Of a stretch of 64,000 bases of DNA, positions 27,648 through 37,043 are shown in pieces (position 1 is the first letter of the stretch; each line of letters opens with the position of its first letter). Source of the stretch: Stygiolobus azoricus (GTDB lineage: Archaea; Thermoproteota; Thermoprotei_A; Sulfolobales; Sulfolobaceae). A model generated the notes under the pieces. That model was not told the DNA's origin, searched no databases, and saw nothing but the letters and a program-made list of their open reading frames with translations. The stretch spans positions 1,634,001 to 1,698,000 of the forward strand of contig NZ_CP045483.1 in NCBI RefSeq assembly GCF_009729035.1, in the 5' to 3' direction. The position numbers and the translations under genes are program-made.

Positions 27648-28592
27648 CTACAGCTCATATACTAACTTTTCTTCTCTGAGACCTCTTAATAGATTCTCAA
27701 CAGCAATTTCAGCCATTTTGTGTCTTGTCTCGAATGTAGCACTTCCAATATGAGGAGTTAATACAACATTACTGAACCTCAGGAGAGGGTGATCCTTGTT
27801 AATAGGTTCCTCTTCAAACACGTCTAACGCAGCCCCAGCAATCCATTTTTCCTCTAGAGCTTTAACAAGTGCCTTCTCATCTACTACTTTTCCACGAGAG
27901 GCATTAATTAAAAATGCTGTCTTTTTCATCAACCTTAATGTGCTTTCATTTATCATGTGGTATGTAGACTCGTTCAGATCAACAGTTATTACTACGAAGT
28001 CTGATTGTTTAAGTAACTCCTCAAAACTTACAAATTCGGCATCTATATCATCCTTTTTAGTCCTAGATGTGTATACGACTCTCATATTAAATCCCTTAGC
28101 CCTTCTGTAAACGGCTTTACCTATTCTACCCATCCCTATTATCCCTAAGGTTTTACCGTATACGTCATATCCCAGTAAAAAGTCGGATTGCCAAGGGATC
28201 ATCCATTTTCCCTCTCTTATCAGCTTATCCCCTTCAACAATCCTTCTAGCCACTGCCAAGATAAGCCCGAAAATCAGATCTGCTGTAGTCTCTGTCAATA
28301 CTTCTGGTGTATACCCTACTCTTATACCTCTACTTTTTGCCTCTTTTACGTCTATGTGATCAAAACCGACACTGTAAGTGCTGATAACTTTCAAATTTTT
28401 AGCAGCTGAAATTACTTCCTTATCAATCTTAGTATTGAGAGTGCAAAGAATTCCGTCTACATTAATTACGTTATCTAAGATCCACTTTTTAGGAGGTGCC
28501 TTTTCCTCTTTCCATCGGATAACCTCGATCCCGCTCTCAACTATCTTTTTTACCCATTCGTCGAAGAACCGGAATGTGATTAGGACTTTCAT
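27648..28592 (-). CDS. D-2-hydroxyacid dehydrogenase (glyoxylate/hydroxypyruvate reductase-like)
   Basis: A 314-aa NAD(P)-dependent dehydrogenase. The Rossmann domain (about 100-280) carries GIIGMGRIGKAVYRRA. The catalytic residues typical of the family are visible: Arg in INASRGKVVDEKAL, Glu in DVFEEEP and His in PHIGSATFETR. Similar archaeal proteins reduce glyoxylate, hydroxypyruvate or 3-phosphoglycerate; this short form without a C-terminal ACT domain fits a glyoxylate/hydroxypyruvate reductase better than SerA. The exact substrate is inferred only. Confidence 0.88.
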   Translation of the reverse strand: MKVLITFRFFDEWVKKIVESGIEVIRWKEEKAPPKKWILDNVINVDGILCTLNTKIDKEVISAAKNLKVISTYSVGFDHIDVKEAKSRGIRVGYTPEVLTETTADLIFGLILAVARRIVEGDKLIREGKWMIPWQSDFLLGYDVYGKTLGIIGMGRIGKAVYRRAKGFNMRVVYTSRTKKDDIDAEFVSFEELLKQSDFVVITVDLNESTYHMINESTLRLMKKTAFLINASRGKVVDEKALVKALEEKWIAGAALDVFEEEPINKDHPLLRFSNVVLTPHIGSATFETRHKMAEIAVENLLRGLREEKLVYEL

Positions 28593-28620
28593 TCTATCTC
28601 TATCTTAAAGTCTAAACAAC

Positions 28621-28631
28621 TTAATATAATA
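28621..28631 (+). promoter_or_regulatory. TATA box supporting GTG start at 28651
   Basis: TTAATATAATA is centred about 25 bases before GTG 28651, so a leaderless transcript would begin at that GTG. An in-frame TTG at 28636 would lie upstream of the expected transcript start. Confidence 0.5.
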
Positions 28632-28650
28632 CTAATTGATAAGTATTCAT

Positions 28651-30015
28651 GTGGATTCAATATATCTACCGCTTGCTGTAGATTCAAATAAACAGCCCTT
28701 AAGCGTTGAAAAGCAAATAGCTATAGCACTAGTTAGGTTAACCGGGAGAGATATTAAGATAAAAGCGGGAGAATTGATAGGGTGGCCCTTAACTCTTGTT
28801 AAGAATGAAAAAAGCGGAGGGTATCTAATTTTCGACCAGACTATGAATTTAATGACAAAGTTACAATTTACTATTCTTCAAAATTATGATAGAATACTAA
28901 ATACTATTCAAGGAAATAAGAACGAATCAGAATTACTTGCTTTGCTTAAATCATTTAAATGGCATGCAACTAAAGGTTATGAAGAGGTAACCTTTAGAGG
29001 GCTAGTATATTCAGATTTAACGCCAATTCTCTCCACCGGTAGCCCCCAGTTACCTTTAACAGTTATTCCCAAAGAGGCTTCTCAGTTCGACTTAGATACG
29101 TTAATTCAAGACTTAAACGTTAGAGAGAAGATAGTTACAGATAATATTACAACAATTGAAAGTGTTATCAGTAAAGTGACTACAATAGTAACTATATTAA
29201 AAGGCAAGAGAGCTGAAGAAAGAAAACAGATTGAGGATAAGTATGACCAGTTACTTTCCGCTAAAAATGAAGAGTTAAAACAAAAAGTAAACGAAACTAA
29301 GAAAAACTTAGAAAATGAGCTTTCATCAGAGGCTAAAAAACTATACGAAAAACTTGCAAACATAGAAGTCTTGATAGGTAAGGGAGAAATAGATAAGGAA
29401 GCTGGCTTCGTCACAGAAAAAGATATAGACGCGTTAAATACTATGAAATTAAAATACATGAATGAAGTAAATTCAACCTTAACTTCTATAAAAAACAAGT
29501 ATAAAAATGAGATAAGAACATTGGTAAACGAAATACGCCTACTTAATCAGCAAAAACGGAATGAATTAGAAGAAATTAATATTAAGATAAAGGAACTGGA
29601 TGAACTACTTCAAAGTGTTGTTAACCAATTGAATACTATAAAGAAGGCGTGTGAGGAGGAATTAAACAAACTTAAACTTGTATATAAGAGAGCACCATAT
29701 ATGGACGAAAAAGTAGATGTTATAGTGCCCTTCCTTCTGGTGAAAGACTATGCAGATAGGGTTTTAGCAATAGGTATTCAAATATATAAATATAAGAAGA
29801 GCTTATTCGGATTCTTTAAAAAAGAGCCGAATGAGATATCTGAAGACCTCCTTAACTTAAATGATTTTATATCTATTCTAATTTCTAAATACGGACACAA
29901 CATTTCCGATAACTTAAGGCAGTTGAAAGCACAAGTAGACAAAGGATTTGAAGAGCTTTATGATGAAGGTTGGAACGTAAGAAAGAGAATAGAAGAGTAC
30001 TATGTGCCTCCATAA
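28651..30015 (+). CDS. large coiled-coil protein, unknown function
   Basis: A 454-aa protein. Residues about 1-150 form a mixed domain with basic and aromatic patches (LVRLTGRDIKIKAGELIGWP). Residues about 155-355 form long charged coiled coils (EDKYDQLLSAKNEELKQKVN, NEIRLLNQQKRNELEEINIK). The end is helical (DKGFEELYDEGWNVRKRIEE). There is no ATPase motif or membrane helix. Coiled coils of this length suggest a structural or scaffold role. No partner is identified; the short basic protein at 30025 is convergent. Family not recognised. Confidence 0.6.
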   Translation: MDSIYLPLAVDSNKQPLSVEKQIAIALVRLTGRDIKIKAGELIGWPLTLVKNEKSGGYLIFDQTMNLMTKLQFTILQNYDRILNTIQGNKNESELLALLKSFKWHATKGYEEVTFRGLVYSDLTPILSTGSPQLPLTVIPKEASQFDLDTLIQDLNVREKIVTDNITTIESVISKVTTIVTILKGKRAEERKQIEDKYDQLLSAKNEELKQKVNETKKNLENELSSEAKKLYEKLANIEVLIGKGEIDKEAGFVTEKDIDALNTMKLKYMNEVNSTLTSIKNKYKNEIRTLVNEIRLLNQQKRNELEEINIKIKELDELLQSVVNQLNTIKKACEEELNKLKLVYKRAPYMDEKVDVIVPFLLVKDYADRVLAIGIQIYKYKKSLFGFFKKEPNEISEDLLNLNDFISILISKYGHNISDNLRQLKAQVDKGFEELYDEGWNVRKRIEEYYVPP

Positions 30016-30024
30016 AGAAATTAT

Positions 30025-30372
30025 TCATTTCACTTCAGTTATTACTCCCATCCACTTTCCTTCATCGTAAATCATGTACTGAACTTCTAAGTTTATTTTC
30101 TTAGAGCCATGTCTAGTCTTAACTTTTATTGGGTAAACGAAATAATAGATATCCCCTTCAATGTCTTTTTTCGCTCTCTCCGGGAACTCTATTTCATAAC
30201 CGTAAGACTCTGCCATCTCCTCTAACTTAGACGTCAATCTGGTAATAATATCTTTTATATTCTCCCCGTAGATAGGTTCAAGCATCATAGCTCGAAGCTC
30301 TTTTTTAAAAGCTAATATACTTTCTTTGCTCTTTTTTCTCTTCTTTTGTTGTTTACTTCTGTTATTCTCCAC
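30025..30372 (-). CDS. small basic conserved hypothetical protein
   Basis: A 115-aa protein with a very basic N terminus (NRSKQQKKRKKSKE) followed by an alpha/beta domain (about 30-115) ending in strands YFVYPIKVKTRHGSKKINLE and GKWMGVITEVK. The basic tail could contact nucleic acid, but no known fold is apparent. It converges with the coiled-coil gene. Confidence 0.55.
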   Translation of the reverse strand: MENNRSKQQKKRKKSKESILAFKKELRAMMLEPIYGENIKDIITRLTSKLEEMAESYGYEIEFPERAKKDIEGDIYYFVYPIKVKTRHGSKKINLEVQYMIYDEGKWMGVITEVK

Positions 30373-30494
30373 AATAATGTTATCATTAGATTAGGGTTAA
30401 AAACGGTTTCCCTATTCGTTTAATAACGTCTAACCAGCCAAATTAAGAGGGCTTTAGAAGACAGAAGAAAGGGGACAAACGAATAGTAAAAAGA

Positions 30495-33400
30495 TTACTT
30501 ATTTTTCCTAAGGCTGAAATATATGAGAGGAATGAAAGATACAAGAATTGCTAAAACCTCTTCAACAGTGAAGAAGTCAGTCTGAGTAACTATAGAAGAG
30601 GAACTATTAATACTATTAACATTATTAATACTAGATACTTCATTTGAAGGTATAGTATTATTAATATTTAGAGCTGTTAGATTGCCTACTATTTTAGAGT
30701 TTATCAACTTAACGCTATAAACATGAGTGTTTATGAGCGTAATTGTAGAGTTAATTGCAGTGAGGTTTTCTACTATAGAATCTATTAACGTTACATTTTC
30801 GTCCTTAAATACCGCGTTTTGTATATACAGACCGTAGCCTATATTTCCACTAAAGTTCTTTATAAAAGTATAAGGTAAAACTACAAACGTTAGTCCTTCA
30901 TAAAGGGGACTTATAGTAAGACTCTGATAGCTTAATGTTGAGTTGAAAGGTATAGGATACCCGTTAAAAGAAGAGCCAACTATATATACATCCCACTCAC
31001 CTGCGACACTATCTGTAGACATTCCACTATTAGGATTATTTCCAGATGGAATTGTGAAATTGCCTATCCATTTTCCGTCGGTATAAGTTAACTGGACTGC
31101 ATTGGATATCTCCAAATTGTTAAATTGGGAGACTAAATATTTAGGAATAAATATTGCAGTAAACGTTCCGAACTCCACTGGTGTCCCGTTGGGATATAAG
31201 ATAGTAGCTTTAATTGTAACTGTTTGGTTTTCGAAGGCTACTGAATTAACTGATGCTTTGTACTCTAAGTAACTTGGAGACACGTAAACTTGTGTATATC
31301 CTTCACCGTAAGTAGTGTAAGTATCGTTACTATAAACAGCATATGCCTTAACTTCATAATAACCTGGGGAAAGGTTCATAGGTACTGTAACTTGATTTAT
31401 ATAAAATGCGTTATTTCCGAAGGTTATTGAGTTCACGGTGAAATTCCAATACACTTTTCCGTCCTTGATGAAAGATACAGTAACGTTTGGCATGCCTAAG
31501 CTTTCCACTGCAACTTCTACAGTTATATTCTCCCCAGGGTAAATCACTGTAGGTTCTTCAAAGGAATTGGGTATTATGATAGGTACTACATAAGAGCCTA
31601 GGACTATTTCATCCAATCCAATAGTATTTACAACCTTTAATACGAGAATTCCTCCCAACTCACTGGCATTCGTGTAGTTTATATAACCCTCTAGTATTCC
31701 AGTTTTGTATTTGATAGTTATATTAAGAGCTGAGATATTGATAATAGGAACATTTGTCAGAGACGTTGAACCTATCAATGTTAACTTACCGTTGATCTGA
31801 TTCTCAGAATATACATTCAATTGGGTATTATTAAAACCAGAAACCAATGTACCGTTAGGATATTCGATTATGACCAAGACGGGTATTGCCATGGGCATAG
31901 GATACACTGCTAACGGCGGGTATATGAAAACTGCTTGATAGCCGTTAATGAAGTATGTAAATCCGGTTAAATTCCCATACCTCGCTATTACTTCGTAAAC
32001 TCCAGATTGAGGGGCTGAGAACGAACCTACGTAATAAGTTCCATTATATACTAAATGAGCAGTATGTATTACAGTAGTTCCGTTAAAAATCTCAGCCGTA
32101 AGAGTAGAAGGTAGTGGAGAGACTCCGCTTAATTTTCCTATCACTTTCACTGTTTGTCCAGGTAAATATGTAGTGTTCTGAACTGCCAGAGAAAGTGATG
32201 AGTTTGGTACTTTTAATAGCTTTACAAAATATCCCGCGTTAATGTATCCTAACCCAGTGACCGGGTTATAAGATGAATTTGCCACGTAGGGAGAGTTATA
32301 CCCAAAAGTCACAGGATGAAGTGCTGGGGTTCCGTTTAGTGCATATATTAATGGATTTATAAAACCGAGTTTACCGTGAACTTCTGAAGCGAGAGCTATT
32401 ATTCCTGCAACTGTAGGTGTAGCTACTGAAGTACCTCCTACTAATATACTTTCTCCGTGATAATAAATCACGTTTACTCCAGTATAAGGATTAGCTAGAG
32501 CCACTACATCTGGTACCTCTCTGAAACCCTTTAACATTTGGTAGGGAGGAGCAGGGAATATATTACTAAATCCTCCAGTTGTACTTCCGAGAACACTTTC
32601 TCCGCTCCACGCAGTTTGCATACTTTCGTTACCAGATACATAAAGACTGCTACCTCCTACAGCTAAAACGTAAGGAATTGCAGCCGGAACTATTTGGGAT
32701 CCTAATGGACTTAAGTAAAAATTGTAACCGTTTCCACCTGCATCACCACTAGCCCCTAGAAAAGTTATACCTTCGACTTCTCCCAGCCAATATTCATATA
32801 CCATCGATTGCAAATACGATAAAGGAAGAAGACCCAATAGGAAGTAAATTTCTGGAATACCGAAGCTCTGTGAGACTACATTTACTTCATCTTGTTGGTC
32901 TATAAAAGCTATTGCCTGAGGTAAGGATATAGACGGATTTGCTACATAAAGGATTATACCTGCACCCGGTGCCGCCACATGTGAATACTCTACGTCTAGG
33001 GAGATCTCTAGCGCCCAACCGCTTTGTATACCATCATTTGGATTGTAAGGACCTATGGGAACTACTTTGAATAAGGGAGGAGGTGATATATTATACTCTT
33101 GATCAAACGCTGTCAATTGTTGATAAATATAAGGATCCCCTTCGAAGTCTAAGATCCCAATATTAGTCCCACTACCGTTGATACCATGTTTTAACAAGTA
33201 AGTAATATTGTAAGCTTGCTGTATCTGCTGAGGAGTTACCGTAGAATATGCTACAGCTTGAGTTATATTATATAAGGTATTAGGCCTACTGAAAAGAGCC
33301 TCAGTTAAGTTAGTAGCAATAATCATACCTGGTATCGACTTATCCGCGGAGATAAAAGTATACACTTTCTTACCTTCGAAAGTGTAGGTAATGAATTGAC

Positions 33401-33731
33401 CTTTAAACATCTCTTCAACCTCTTTAGCAGGAGCTGAGAAAGAGATAACGTTCCAATTCACAGTAGGTTTAATGCCCTTAGATTCAAGTTCTTGGACTAG
33501 TTGATTGATCTGCTGGAAAGGGATAAACAATTTCTCTACTTGGCTCTTGTTTAAAATTATATGTTGTTGAACATAGAGTTGTAACATCTCAAGGTTTTTA
33601 GGCGGAATAACTATACTGACGTAAACATTTCCTTGAGGTAATGTAGAGTTAACAGAGGGGGTAAAGAAAGGAAGGGTAATGATACTAATTCCACTTAATA
33701 CAAGTAAGAGAATTGCTAATGACGACCACAT
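30495..33731 (-). CDS. S53 family (sedolisin/kumamolisin-like) surface acid protease
   Basis: A 1078-aa secreted serine-carboxyl protease. A signal anchor (about 1-25) is followed by a pro-kumamolisin activation domain (about 30-165) and the catalytic domain (about 180-510). Catalytic elements of the family are visible: Glu and Asp in ALEISLDVEY, the oxyanion Asp in GASGDAGG, and Ser in GGTSVATPTVAG. Ig-like beta domains rich in N-x-S/T sequons follow, then an Asn/Ser-rich spacer and a C-terminal transmembrane helix with basic SLRKNK. The protease is thus tethered outside the cell, fitting acid-stable digestion at low pH. ATG 33731 is preferred over TTG 33743. Confidence 0.9.
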   Translation of the reverse strand: MWSSLAILLLVLSGISIITLPFFTPSVNSTLPQGNVYVSIVIPPKNLEMLQLYVQQHIILNKSQVEKLFIPFQQINQLVQELESKGIKPTVNWNVISFSAPAKEVEEMFKGQFITYTFEGKKVYTFISADKSIPGMIIATNLTEALFSRPNTLYNITQAVAYSTVTPQQIQQAYNITYLLKHGINGSGTNIGILDFEGDPYIYQQLTAFDQEYNISPPPLFKVVPIGPYNPNDGIQSGWALEISLDVEYSHVAAPGAGIILYVANPSISLPQAIAFIDQQDEVNVVSQSFGIPEIYFLLGLLPLSYLQSMVYEYWLGEVEGITFLGASGDAGGNGYNFYLSPLGSQIVPAAIPYVLAVGGSSLYVSGNESMQTAWSGESVLGSTTGGFSNIFPAPPYQMLKGFREVPDVVALANPYTGVNVIYYHGESILVGGTSVATPTVAGIIALASEVHGKLGFINPLIYALNGTPALHPVTFGYNSPYVANSSYNPVTGLGYINAGYFVKLLKVPNSSLSLAVQNTTYLPGQTVKVIGKLSGVSPLPSTLTAEIFNGTTVIHTAHLVYNGTYYVGSFSAPQSGVYEVIARYGNLTGFTYFINGYQAVFIYPPLAVYPMPMAIPVLVIIEYPNGTLVSGFNNTQLNVYSENQINGKLTLIGSTSLTNVPIINISALNITIKYKTGILEGYINYTNASELGGILVLKVVNTIGLDEIVLGSYVVPIIIPNSFEEPTVIYPGENITVEVAVESLGMPNVTVSFIKDGKVYWNFTVNSITFGNNAFYINQVTVPMNLSPGYYEVKAYAVYSNDTYTTYGEGYTQVYVSPSYLEYKASVNSVAFENQTVTIKATILYPNGTPVEFGTFTAIFIPKYLVSQFNNLEISNAVQLTYTDGKWIGNFTIPSGNNPNSGMSTDSVAGEWDVYIVGSSFNGYPIPFNSTLSYQSLTISPLYEGLTFVVLPYTFIKNFSGNIGYGLYIQNAVFKDENVTLIDSIVENLTAINSTITLINTHVYSVKLINSKIVGNLTALNINNTIPSNEVSSINNVNSINSSSSIVTQTDFFTVEEVLAILVSFIPLIYFSLRKNK

Positions 33732-33809
33732 GGTATTATGCAATTTTACTAGATCCTTAAAACCTTTTTCGTAAAGCCTAATAACTTCGCTGTAAATCTA
33801 CTGAATGAA

Positions 33810-35039
33810 ATGCTGTATAAAGAACCTGAAGACGGAGAAAAGATCACATTTGATAAAGGTAAATGGATAGTGCCTGATAAACCTATCATATTATATATAG
33901 AAGGAGATGGAATAGGACCAGAAATAACGCAAGCCGCTATTAAGGTAATTAACGCTGCTGTTGAAAAAGCCTACGGAAGCAAAAAGGAGATAAAATGGAT
34001 GGAAGTTTATGCAGGTGAAAAAGCAGAGAAATTAACTGGTAATAGGTTTCCTCAAGAAACCCAAGATATGTTACTGAAATATAGAGTAGTGTTAAAAGGA
34101 CCCTTAGAGACTCCAATAGGTAAAGGTTGGAAATCTGTAAACGTTGCAATTCGTTTAATGCTAGATCTGTATACAAATATACGCCCAGTTAAGTACATAC
34201 CGGGATTAGAAAGCCCTTTGAAAAATCCTGAGAAAGTAGATATGATTATATTCAGAGAAAATACCGACGACTTATATAGGGGCATCGAATACCCATACGA
34301 TAGTGAGGAGGCAAAGAAAATAAGAAACTTCCTGAAAGAGCAGTTTAAGGTCGAGATCGAAGATGATACAGGTATCGGTGTTAAGGTAATAAGTAAGTTC
34401 AAGACACAGAGGATAACCAGGCTTGCCATTAACTATGCAATAGCCAACGGGAGGAAAAAGATCACGATAATGCATAAGGGGAATGTAATGAAATATACAG
34501 AAGGAGCCTTTAGAGAATGGGCTTATGAAGTTGCACTAAAGGAGTATAGGGACTATATAGTCACGGAAGAAGAAATTAACCGGGGAGTAAAATCCGATGG
34601 AAAAATTGTAATAAATGACAGGATTGCAGACAACATGTTCCAACAAATAATAACAAGACCGGAGGAATACGATATAATTCTAGCTCCTAACGTGAACGGA
34701 GATTATATTTCAGACGCTGCTGGAGCCTTGATAGGTAATATCGGAATGTTGGGAGGAGCTAATATCGGTGATGACGGCGGAATGTTCGAGGCGATACACG
34801 GTACCGCACCTAAATATGCGGGTAAAAATGTAGCTAACCCTACTGGAATAATTAAGGGAGGTGAGTTAATGTTGAGGTTTATGGGTTGGGATAAAGCTGC
34901 TGATTTGATCGAGATAAGCATAAATGAGGCGATAAAGAGGAAACAAGTGACTCAAGATTTAGCGAGGTTTATGGGTGTAAAACCACTAGGTACTAAAGAA
35001 TTTGCAAATGCTTTAATAGAGATTATAAATCAATTATAA
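33810..35039 (+). CDS. icd: NADP-dependent isocitrate dehydrogenase
   Basis: Icd (409 aa) oxidatively decarboxylates isocitrate to 2-oxoglutarate. Family signatures include IEGDGIGPEIT, the substrate loop RENTDDLYRGIEY, KGNVMKYTEGAFREW, and NVNGDYISDAAGALIGNIG preceding GTAPKYAGKNVANPT. Length is normal. A weak TATA-like TAATAACT sits about 26 bases upstream, consistent with a leaderless start at ATG 33810. It is divergent from the S53 protease. Downstream is the putative replication origin. Confidence 0.95.
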   Translation: MLYKEPEDGEKITFDKGKWIVPDKPIILYIEGDGIGPEITQAAIKVINAAVEKAYGSKKEIKWMEVYAGEKAEKLTGNRFPQETQDMLLKYRVVLKGPLETPIGKGWKSVNVAIRLMLDLYTNIRPVKYIPGLESPLKNPEKVDMIIFRENTDDLYRGIEYPYDSEEAKKIRNFLKEQFKVEIEDDTGIGVKVISKFKTQRITRLAINYAIANGRKKITIMHKGNVMKYTEGAFREWAYEVALKEYRDYIVTEEEINRGVKSDGKIVINDRIADNMFQQIITRPEEYDIILAPNVNGDYISDAAGALIGNIGMLGGANIGDDGGMFEAIHGTAPKYAGKNVANPTGIIKGGELMLRFMGWDKAADLIEISINEAIKRKQVTQDLARFMGVKPLGTKEFANALIEIINQL

Positions 35040-35477
35040 TAAGTTACAGTATTTTTCCTTTGTTTCCTCCTCTTACATTCCCTAACGTAAAGAGACACTG
35101 CCAGGTTTTCTTCTGTTAAAGCTTATAGTAACTCTTTCAGTACTACAGTGAAACATTCTGCTCATCATCTATATTATACAAACTAAATTATTTGCAGCTT
35201 GATTAATCTCAGTATGAAACGTAGGAAATTCACTCTCTCTCTTTTTAGGTTTTGAAATACCATACTTGCTTGTATTACGGTTAAAAAAGATCTTTTTTGT
35301 ATTGTAAAAAATTATGAAATTTGATAATTAGGGAAAGTGTAATACTTGGAAACATATGAAATTTACTGTAAAACTGGGGGGTAAAACAGATGGTATTTTT
35401 CTCATTCATTGTGATTAGGTAACACCAACTGAAATATCTGATAACCAAAATAACAAATGAAACATTTGAAATAATCC
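35040..35477. other. putative replication origin (oriC2-like) upstream of cdc6-3
   Basis: This 438-base AT-rich stretch between icd and the Cdc6-3-type gene has several sites like Sulfolobus origin recognition boxes (a TnCA..GAAAC core, sometimes followed by a G run). Examples are CTACAGTGAAAC (35143-35154), CTCAGTATGAAAC (35208-35220), TTGGAAAC (35346-35353), TTTACTGTAAAAC followed by six G (35362-35381), and CAAATGAAAC (35454-35463). In Sulfolobus the second origin, oriC2, lies beside cdc6-3. Origin function is inferred. Confidence 0.65.
35283..35298. repeat. 16-bp perfect palindrome within the putative origin
   Basis: AAAAAAGATCTTTTTT is a perfect inverted repeat in the origin-like region. 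It could be an easily melted element or act as a T-run terminator for icd. Confidence 0.6.
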
Positions 35478-36638
35478 GTGGCGATTAGAGAGACATTAAA
35501 AGGCGGTAAAGGCGAGGTGATAAAGAACCCTAAAGTCTTTATTGACCCGCTGTCAGTATTTAAGGACATCCCCTTTAGGGAGGACATACTAAAAGAACTG
35601 GCTATCGCGGTACGATATTTTGTAAAGAATTCGGTGAAATTTTCAACATTGTTTCTAGGTCTCACTGGTACAGGGAAAACATTTGTGGCAATGTATATGT
35701 TCAACGAAATTGAAGAGGTTAAAAAGGAAGATAGTGATTATGGAGGAGTAATTCAAGCATATGTTAACTGCAGAGAAGTAGGTGGTACTCCTCAAGCCGT
35801 TCTCTCAGCGCTTACTGAAAAACTAACTGGTATAGATGTTCCTAAGCACGGGATTAACTTGGGCGAATATATTGAGAGGATTAAAGAAGAACTGCTGAAC
35901 CGTAAGGCGTTAGTGTATTTAGACGAGGTTGATACGTTGGTGAAAAGAAGAGGAGGTGACATAGTCCTCTATCAATTATTACGTGTTGAAAGTAATATTT
36001 CTGTTATAATGATCAGTAATGACATTAACATCAGAGATTATATGGAACCTAGAGTTTTATCTTCCCTGGGGCCAACTGTTTTCTTTAAGCCTTACGACGC
36101 TGAGCAATTAAAACACATACTTTCAATATATGCTGAATACGGTCTATTCAAGGGTTCCTATAATGACGAAATATTGTCATATATAGCAGCAATATCAGCA
36201 AGGGAACACGGTGATGCGAGAAAAGCTGTTAACCTGTTATTTAGAGCTGCTCAGTTAGCCTCTGGCGAGGGAATTATTAGGAAAGACCACGTAGATAGAG
36301 CGATAACCGAATACGAGCAGGAGAGACTTATCGAAGCTATTAAGGCTCTTCCTTTTCACTACAAGTTGGCATTAATGGCTTCAATAAGGGCTGAAGATGT
36401 GGTTACTGCACACAAAGTGTATTCTGACCTAGCTTTAGAATACAAGCAGAAACCTCTTTCGTATAGGAGATTTTCAGACATAATCTCTGAGCTGGATATG
36501 TTTGGTATTATAAAAGTTAAGATAGTTAATAGAGGAAGAGCCGGTGGAATTAGGAAGATTATAGAGGTGGCAGATAAAGAGAAGATTATGAAAGCACTTG
36601 AAGAGACTATGCAAATGGAATTAGATGACGGTTTGTAA
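35478..36638 (+). CDS. cdc6-3: Orc1/Cdc6-type replication initiator (Cdc6-3 class)
   Basis: Replication initiator, AAA+ (386 aa, GTG start). Walker A is GLTGTGKTF (61-69), Walker B is LVYLDEVD (about 145-152) and sensor 1 is [11 protein letters not shown]-terminal winged helix (about 285-375) reads [20 protein letters not shown]. The sequence closely resembles the protein named Cdc6-3 in Sulfolobus solfataricus as I recall it, whose gene lies by oriC2. It sits directly right of the origin-like region. The next gene follows after 24 bases with a GAGGGAG motif before its start, implying an operon. Its promoter overlaps the last GAAAC box, so autoregulation is possible. Confidence 0.92.
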   Translation: MAIRETLKGGKGEVIKNPKVFIDPLSVFKDIPFREDILKELAIAVRYFVKNSVKFSTLFLGLTGTGKTFVAMYMFNEIEEVKKEDSDYGGVIQAYVNCREVGGTPQAVLSALTEKLTGIDVPKHGINLGEYIERIKEELLNRKALVYLDEVDTLVKRRGGDIVLYQLLRVESNISVIMISNDINIRDYMEPRVLSSLGPTVFFKPYDAEQLKHILSIYAEYGLFKGSYNDEILSYIAAISAREHGDARKAVNLLFRAAQLASGEGIIRKDHVDRAITEYEQERLIEAIKALPFHYKLALMASIRAEDVVTAHKVYSDLALEYKQKPLSYRRFSDIISELDMFGIIKVKIVNRGRAGGIRKIIEVADKEKIMKALEETMQMELDDGL

Positions 36639-36662
36639 AATCTCTTAGCATGAGGGAGAAAG

Positions 36663-36992
36663 ATGATCTGGGAGAAAGTAAAACAAATTGAAGAGAGAAA
36701 GAACGAACTAGAAAATGAGATAAAGGCACTTACCGAGCAACTCAAGTCCTTGCCTACTGGACATCTTGAGGGAAAGGTGATTAAAGGCAAGAAGTATTAT
36801 TATTTACGGTATTGGGAAGACGGTAAGCTTAAAAGTAAGTATGTTGGAAAAGAGGTAGATGACTTACTAGAGAAATTTAAGATAGCTAGTGAAATTAAAA
36901 TAAAGCTAGATAAATTGAAAAGAGAAAATGAAAAGTTAGGAAGAGTCCTTGAAAAAATAGTGAAGATAATTGAAGAAGAAAAGTTGAATTAA
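36663..36992 (+). CDS. small coiled-coil protein with integrase-N-terminal-like motif, cdc6-linked
   Basis: A 109-aa protein with a charged N-terminal helix (about 1-30), a central beta segment GKKYYYLRYWEDGKLKSKYVG (about 43-63; split here as GKKYYYLRYW and EDGKLKSKYVG), and a C-terminal coiled coil (about 70-107). The centre matches the pattern Y-Y-x-R-x-x-x-x-G-K-x-K-x-x-Y-V-G that I also see at the N terminus of SSV-type integrases and in the fossil at 1435. The fold is probably a small DNA-binding hairpin. It lies 24 bases downstream of cdc6-3. Function unknown; a role at the origin is speculation. Confidence 0.6.
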   Translation: MIWEKVKQIEERKNELENEIKALTEQLKSLPTGHLEGKVIKGKKYYYLRYWEDGKLKSKYVGKEVDDLLEKFKIASEIKIKLDKLKRENEKLGRVLEKIVKIIEEEKLN

Positions 36993-37043
36993 ATATGGTT
37001 ATTTCGAAAGTCTTTTATACTAATATAAAGCATAGTTTACCTG

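Noticed and set aside
30412-30486. 10-bp perfect inverted repeat with a 55-base loop between the S53 protease and its downstream neighbour
   Set aside because: The loop is too long and there is no U run or conserved partner, so a hairpin terminator or RNA gene cannot be supported.
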